NCBI GenBank assembly: GCA_001770785.1
Contig: MERZ01000237.1
Coordinates: 1,317 to 8,843 of the forward strand
Length of the DNA: 7,527 bases
Source of the DNA: Burkholderiales bacterium RIFCSPHIGHO2_12_FULL_61_11
GTDB lineage: Bacteria; Pseudomonadota; Gammaproteobacteria; Burkholderiales; Burkholderiaceae_C
Direction of reading: 5' to 3'
Within the stretch, counting starts at the first letter, position 1; every line of letters begins with the position of its first letter. Below the pieces are notes generated by a model. That model did not search any database, was not told the origin of the DNA, and worked only from the letters and a program-made list of their open reading frames with translations. Of the stretch, positions 5,939 to 7,527 are shown one piece after another. The position numbers were made by a program, and so were the translations under genes.

Positions 5939-6335
5939 AGGCGCTTTTGATTACGGCTCTGCGTTGGCTAGCGGCCCCAGTAGAGCAGCCGTGTTTGTCG
6001 CAAAAGGCCGCAAGTGTCAACGTCAACAGATCATTAGCTCGAGCGGACCACCAGTCATCCCAACTCCAACGTAGGCCGATGAGTTTGCGCAGGCTTTTGA
6101 CGGTTGTATTCCCTATGGGCAAATCGACATCACGGGGCCTGGTGATAGTTAGGTACTGGGCAAGTTCGATCGTCAAAATAACTTTCACACCGCCGCAGCC
6201 CTTGCCGCGTGGCTGCCCTTTGGGCCAACCGATGTACAGCAGCCAGCCATGCTTTGTTTGTCGGCGTTCACGGACATCAAAAACAACATCATTGGCATCT
6301 GTCGCGGTGCCGATGATGCGTGCTTCACGGCCCAT
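5937..6335 (-). CDS. Unrecognised protein with possible C-terminal helix-turn-helix (132 aa)
   Basis: The ATG at 6335 overlaps the end of the 47-aa gene by 11 bases and has no clear Shine-Dalgarno, so translation is probably coupled. The N-terminal part (residues 7-65) looks beta-rich and basic, with KHGWLLYIGWPKGQPRGKG. Residues 72-99 contain LPIGNTTVKSLRKLIGLRW and a Trp-rich stretch, WSWDDWWSAR. Residues 103-128 (LLTLTLAAFCDKHGCSTGAA and on) have the spacing of a helix-turn-helix, with 'laaFcdkHGcStGaasqRR'. A small DNA-binding protein is the best guess, and I do not recognise the family. The DNA is less GC-rich than the flanking genes (about 53% over 6001-6120 by hand count). Lying between head genes, it may be a later insertion. 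Confidence 0.65.
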   Translation of the reverse strand: MGREARIIGTATDANDVVFDVRERRQTKHGWLLYIGWPKGQPRGKGCGGVKVILTIELAQYLTITRPRDVDLPIGNTTVKSLRKLIGLRWSWDDWWSARANDLLTLTLAAFCDKHGCSTGAASQRRAVIKSA

Positions 6336-6468
6336 TTTTGCGCCGCCACTGTTCGATTTCCTTTCTCATCAGAGCCACCTCTATGTTTGATGCGCTACTC
6401 AAGCGATGGTGTACTTTTTCGCCGAGGAAAACAATAAAACGCAACATCCAATAGCGAAAAATGTTCAT
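6325..6468 (-). CDS. Small unrecognised protein (47 aa)
   Basis: I choose ATG 6468, because AAGGA lies nine bases upstream and the start falls six bases after the preceding stop. The product begins MNIFRYWMLRFIVFLGEKVH, a hydrophobic and aromatic segment that could touch a membrane. It ends with a charged helix (EVALMRKEIEQWRRKNGP). It is the most AT-rich gene in the window (about 40% GC over 6361-6480 by hand count). It overlaps the following 132-aa gene. No function can be assigned. A short peptide that only serves translational coupling is possible. Confidence 0.55.
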   Translation of the reverse strand: MNIFRYWMLRFIVFLGEKVHHRLSSASNIEVALMRKEIEQWRRKNGP

Positions 6469-6473
6469 TTCTT

Positions 6474-6848
6474 TTAATCCTTGCGCAACACCGTATGAAA
6501 GATTTCCCATCCATCCTTCAACAGCTCACGCAGCCCGAACATCTGCGCCATCGCCAGCGTGCCATCCGGGCCAAACGGCGGCAGCTCGCAACCCAGCCGG
6601 GCAGTGTAGCCACCCTGCGGACACGGCGTAAAGGCGAGCACAAACCCGGTCGGCTTGTGTGTCGCCGTCAGCGCCTCCCGGTCCACGTCCCAAGCCCGCC
6701 GCCAGCTGATCCGGTGGTGATTGCCCTCACCGTAAGGGTTGGCCAGGTTCATGGGTTCAGGGCTCCATTCACAAAGGACCGCCGCCACAAATGCAGCGCC
6801 AGTCGGCCTATCAACAGGCGGAAGGTCTTGCCACTTTTTGGCATCCAT
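6474..6848 (-). CDS. Unrecognised phage protein (124 aa)
   Basis: The start is ATG 6848, which shares its A with the upstream TGA (TGATG) and has AAGGA six bases before it. A longer version of this frame, reaching 7049, runs antisense to nothing useful and overlaps the previous gene in low-quality Arg/Ala/Gly-rich sequence. I reject that extension. The product begins MDAKKWQDLPPVDRPTGAAF, is rich in Trp and Pro, and ends in a likely helix (MFGLRELLKDGWEIFHTVL). I see no membrane segment or catalytic motif. It is co-transcribed with the 164-aa gene, upstream of the capsid genes. Confidence 0.75.
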   Translation of the reverse strand: MDAKKWQDLPPVDRPTGAAFVAAVLCEWSPEPMNLANPYGEGNHHRISWRRAWDVDREALTATHKPTGFVLAFTPCPQGGYTARLGCELPPFGPDGTLAMAQMFGLRELLKDGWEIFHTVLRKD

Positions 6849-7342
6849 CACAAGTCCTTCACCAACGCAGCATACTTCGCGTCCACCTTGGCGCTGATGT
6901 TGTACGGCACCGCCGCCGGCGGCAGCTCGATGCCCATGCGCTTGGCCAGCAGCGCGCCATCGATGTACTTGTCCCCGTGCTGCAGCAGCTTCGCCTCCCG
7001 CAAGAAGTGTTCCTTTTGCTCCCGGGTCTGAAAGCACAGGCCCACCCAATACTCGCTGTCCGTGGCCAGCAGAAAGCGCGCCTGCTCCGCCTTGGAGCGG
7101 TCAATGAAGGCCTGCAGCACCGCGCTGGTCTCCTTCACCGCCACCTCTTCATTGCTCAGGTTCTCATAATCCAGCTCCCCGATCGGGTCGTTCGGGTCCA
7201 ATGCGTCGGGAGCATCCAGTGCCGACAGTCCGTCAAGCCCGTCCAGCGACCCAAACCCATCACCCCCCAGCCCATCCAGGTCAGACAGGTCGGTGACGTT
7301 GGCCAGCGACGTGAGCGATACCTTGCCTTTGTGCGAACTCAT
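6848..7342 (-). CDS. Unrecognised protein with Asp-Gly-Leu-rich repeat region (164 aa)
   Basis: I choose ATG 7342, with GGAG about ten bases upstream, over a TTG three codons earlier. Residues 18-58 form an acidic low-complexity stretch of short D-L-D-G-L / S-L-D-G-L / A-L-D units. The remainder (residues 60-164) looks like an ordinary folded, helical domain with AVLQAFIDRSKAEQARFLLA and TREQKEHFLREAKLLQ. The gene overlaps its upstream neighbour by 62 bases in another frame and its downstream neighbour by one base. The acidic repeat resembles a flexible linker. I do not recognise the family. Confidence 0.75.
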   Translation of the reverse strand: MSSHKGKVSLTSLANVTDLSDLDGLGGDGFGSLDGLDGLSALDAPDALDPNDPIGELDYENLSNEEVAVKETSAVLQAFIDRSKAEQARFLLATDSEYWVGLCFQTREQKEHFLREAKLLQHGDKYIDGALLAKRMGIELPPAAVPYNISAKVDAKYAALVKDL

Positions 7343-7527
7343 AACGTGCAATCTCCATGTCCACCAGAGGGAACCAGTCCAATATGGTCCGGTAGTCCCT
7401 CGGAAAATGCTCCCTGATCTTCACCAGAAAGCGCAAGTCCAGCCCGTCAAACGACCGGCCAAACACCTTGTAATCAATCGGCAGCTTGATGTCAGCTCGC
7501 CCCAGCTCACGCAGCAAATCCTCCTTC
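7281..7527 (-). CDS. Unrecognised gene, 5' end beyond the window
   Basis: The frame is open from the right edge (K-E-D-L-L-R-E-L...) to a stop at 7281, giving the last 81 residues. They include IKLPIDYKVFGRSFDGLDLR and FPRDYRTILDWFPLVDMEIA. A TTG at 7517 follows a purine-rich AAGGAGG by only two bases, too close for a start, so I read this as the C-terminus of a longer protein. The final 20 or so residues are encoded within the 62-base overlap with the next gene. I cannot name the family. It lies on the side where portal, terminase or head morphogenesis genes would be expected. Confidence 0.6.
   Translation of the reverse strand, partial: KEDLLRELGRADIKLPIDYKVFGRSFDGLDLRFLVKIREHFPRDYRTILDWFPLVDMEIARYEFAQRQGIAHVAGQRHRPV

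Noticed and set aside
6849..7049. N-terminal extension of the 124-aa protein up to 7049
   Set aside because: The extension is Arg/Ala/Gly-rich shadow sequence within the 164-aa gene. The ATG at 6848 has a good Shine-Dalgarno and the usual stop-start overlap.
7515..7517. TTG at 7517 as the start of the right-edge gene
   Set aside because: The purine-rich AAGGAGG ends only two bases before it. The same frame stays open to the window edge, so an upstream start is more likely.

Overview
The window is part of the late (virion structure) operon of a tailed phage, most likely a prophage. Every gene I accept lies on the minus strand, so transcription runs from high to low coordinates. The DNA is GC-rich, with strong third-position G/C bias. 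A copy of the familiar CATTGCGAGC...GGCAAT palindromic repeat sits between two genes. Together these suggest a betaproteobacterial host, perhaps Burkholderiales/Comamonadaceae; this is inference, since no host gene is present. A tail tube gene follows closely after a tail-terminator-like gene, with no sheath gene between them, which favours a siphovirus with a long non-contractile tail.

Layout in transcription order. (1) 7527-6474: the 3' end of an unrecognised gene, then two unrecognised genes (164 and 124 aa) that overlap one another as in a tightly coupled operon. (2) 6468-5937: two small overlapping genes (47 and 132 aa) in visibly AT-richer DNA, probably a later insertion (a 'moron'). 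The 132-aa protein ends in a possible helix-turn-helix. (3) 5938-5851: a leader with two inverted repeats. The second folds around the Shine-Dalgarno and GTG start of the next gene. (4) 5862-3268: one 864-codon frame joining a Mu gpI-like capsid maturation protease, a scaffold-like segment and an HK97-fold-type major capsid protein. A well-placed internal ATG with its own Shine-Dalgarno, at 5277, would also make a scaffold-capsid product without the protease. (5) 3267-3164: a 104-base gap with two hairpins. (6) 3163-992: five small genes. They are a 113-aa unknown, a putative head-tail connector, an HK97 gp10-like neck protein, a tail-terminator-like protein and a 68-aa unknown. (7) 984-963: the palindromic repeat. 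(8) 905-1: the tail tube gene, cut by the window edge.

The genes follow the usual order of assembly: capsid precursor and its protease, connector and neck proteins, tail terminator, then tail tube. Terminase and portal would be expected to the right of the window, and tail chaperones, tape measure and tip proteins to the left. The most interesting part is the capsid gene. It combines protease, scaffold and shell in one frame, has a hairpin over the upstream start, and has an exposed internal start. This could hold the protease at a low ratio to shell subunits.
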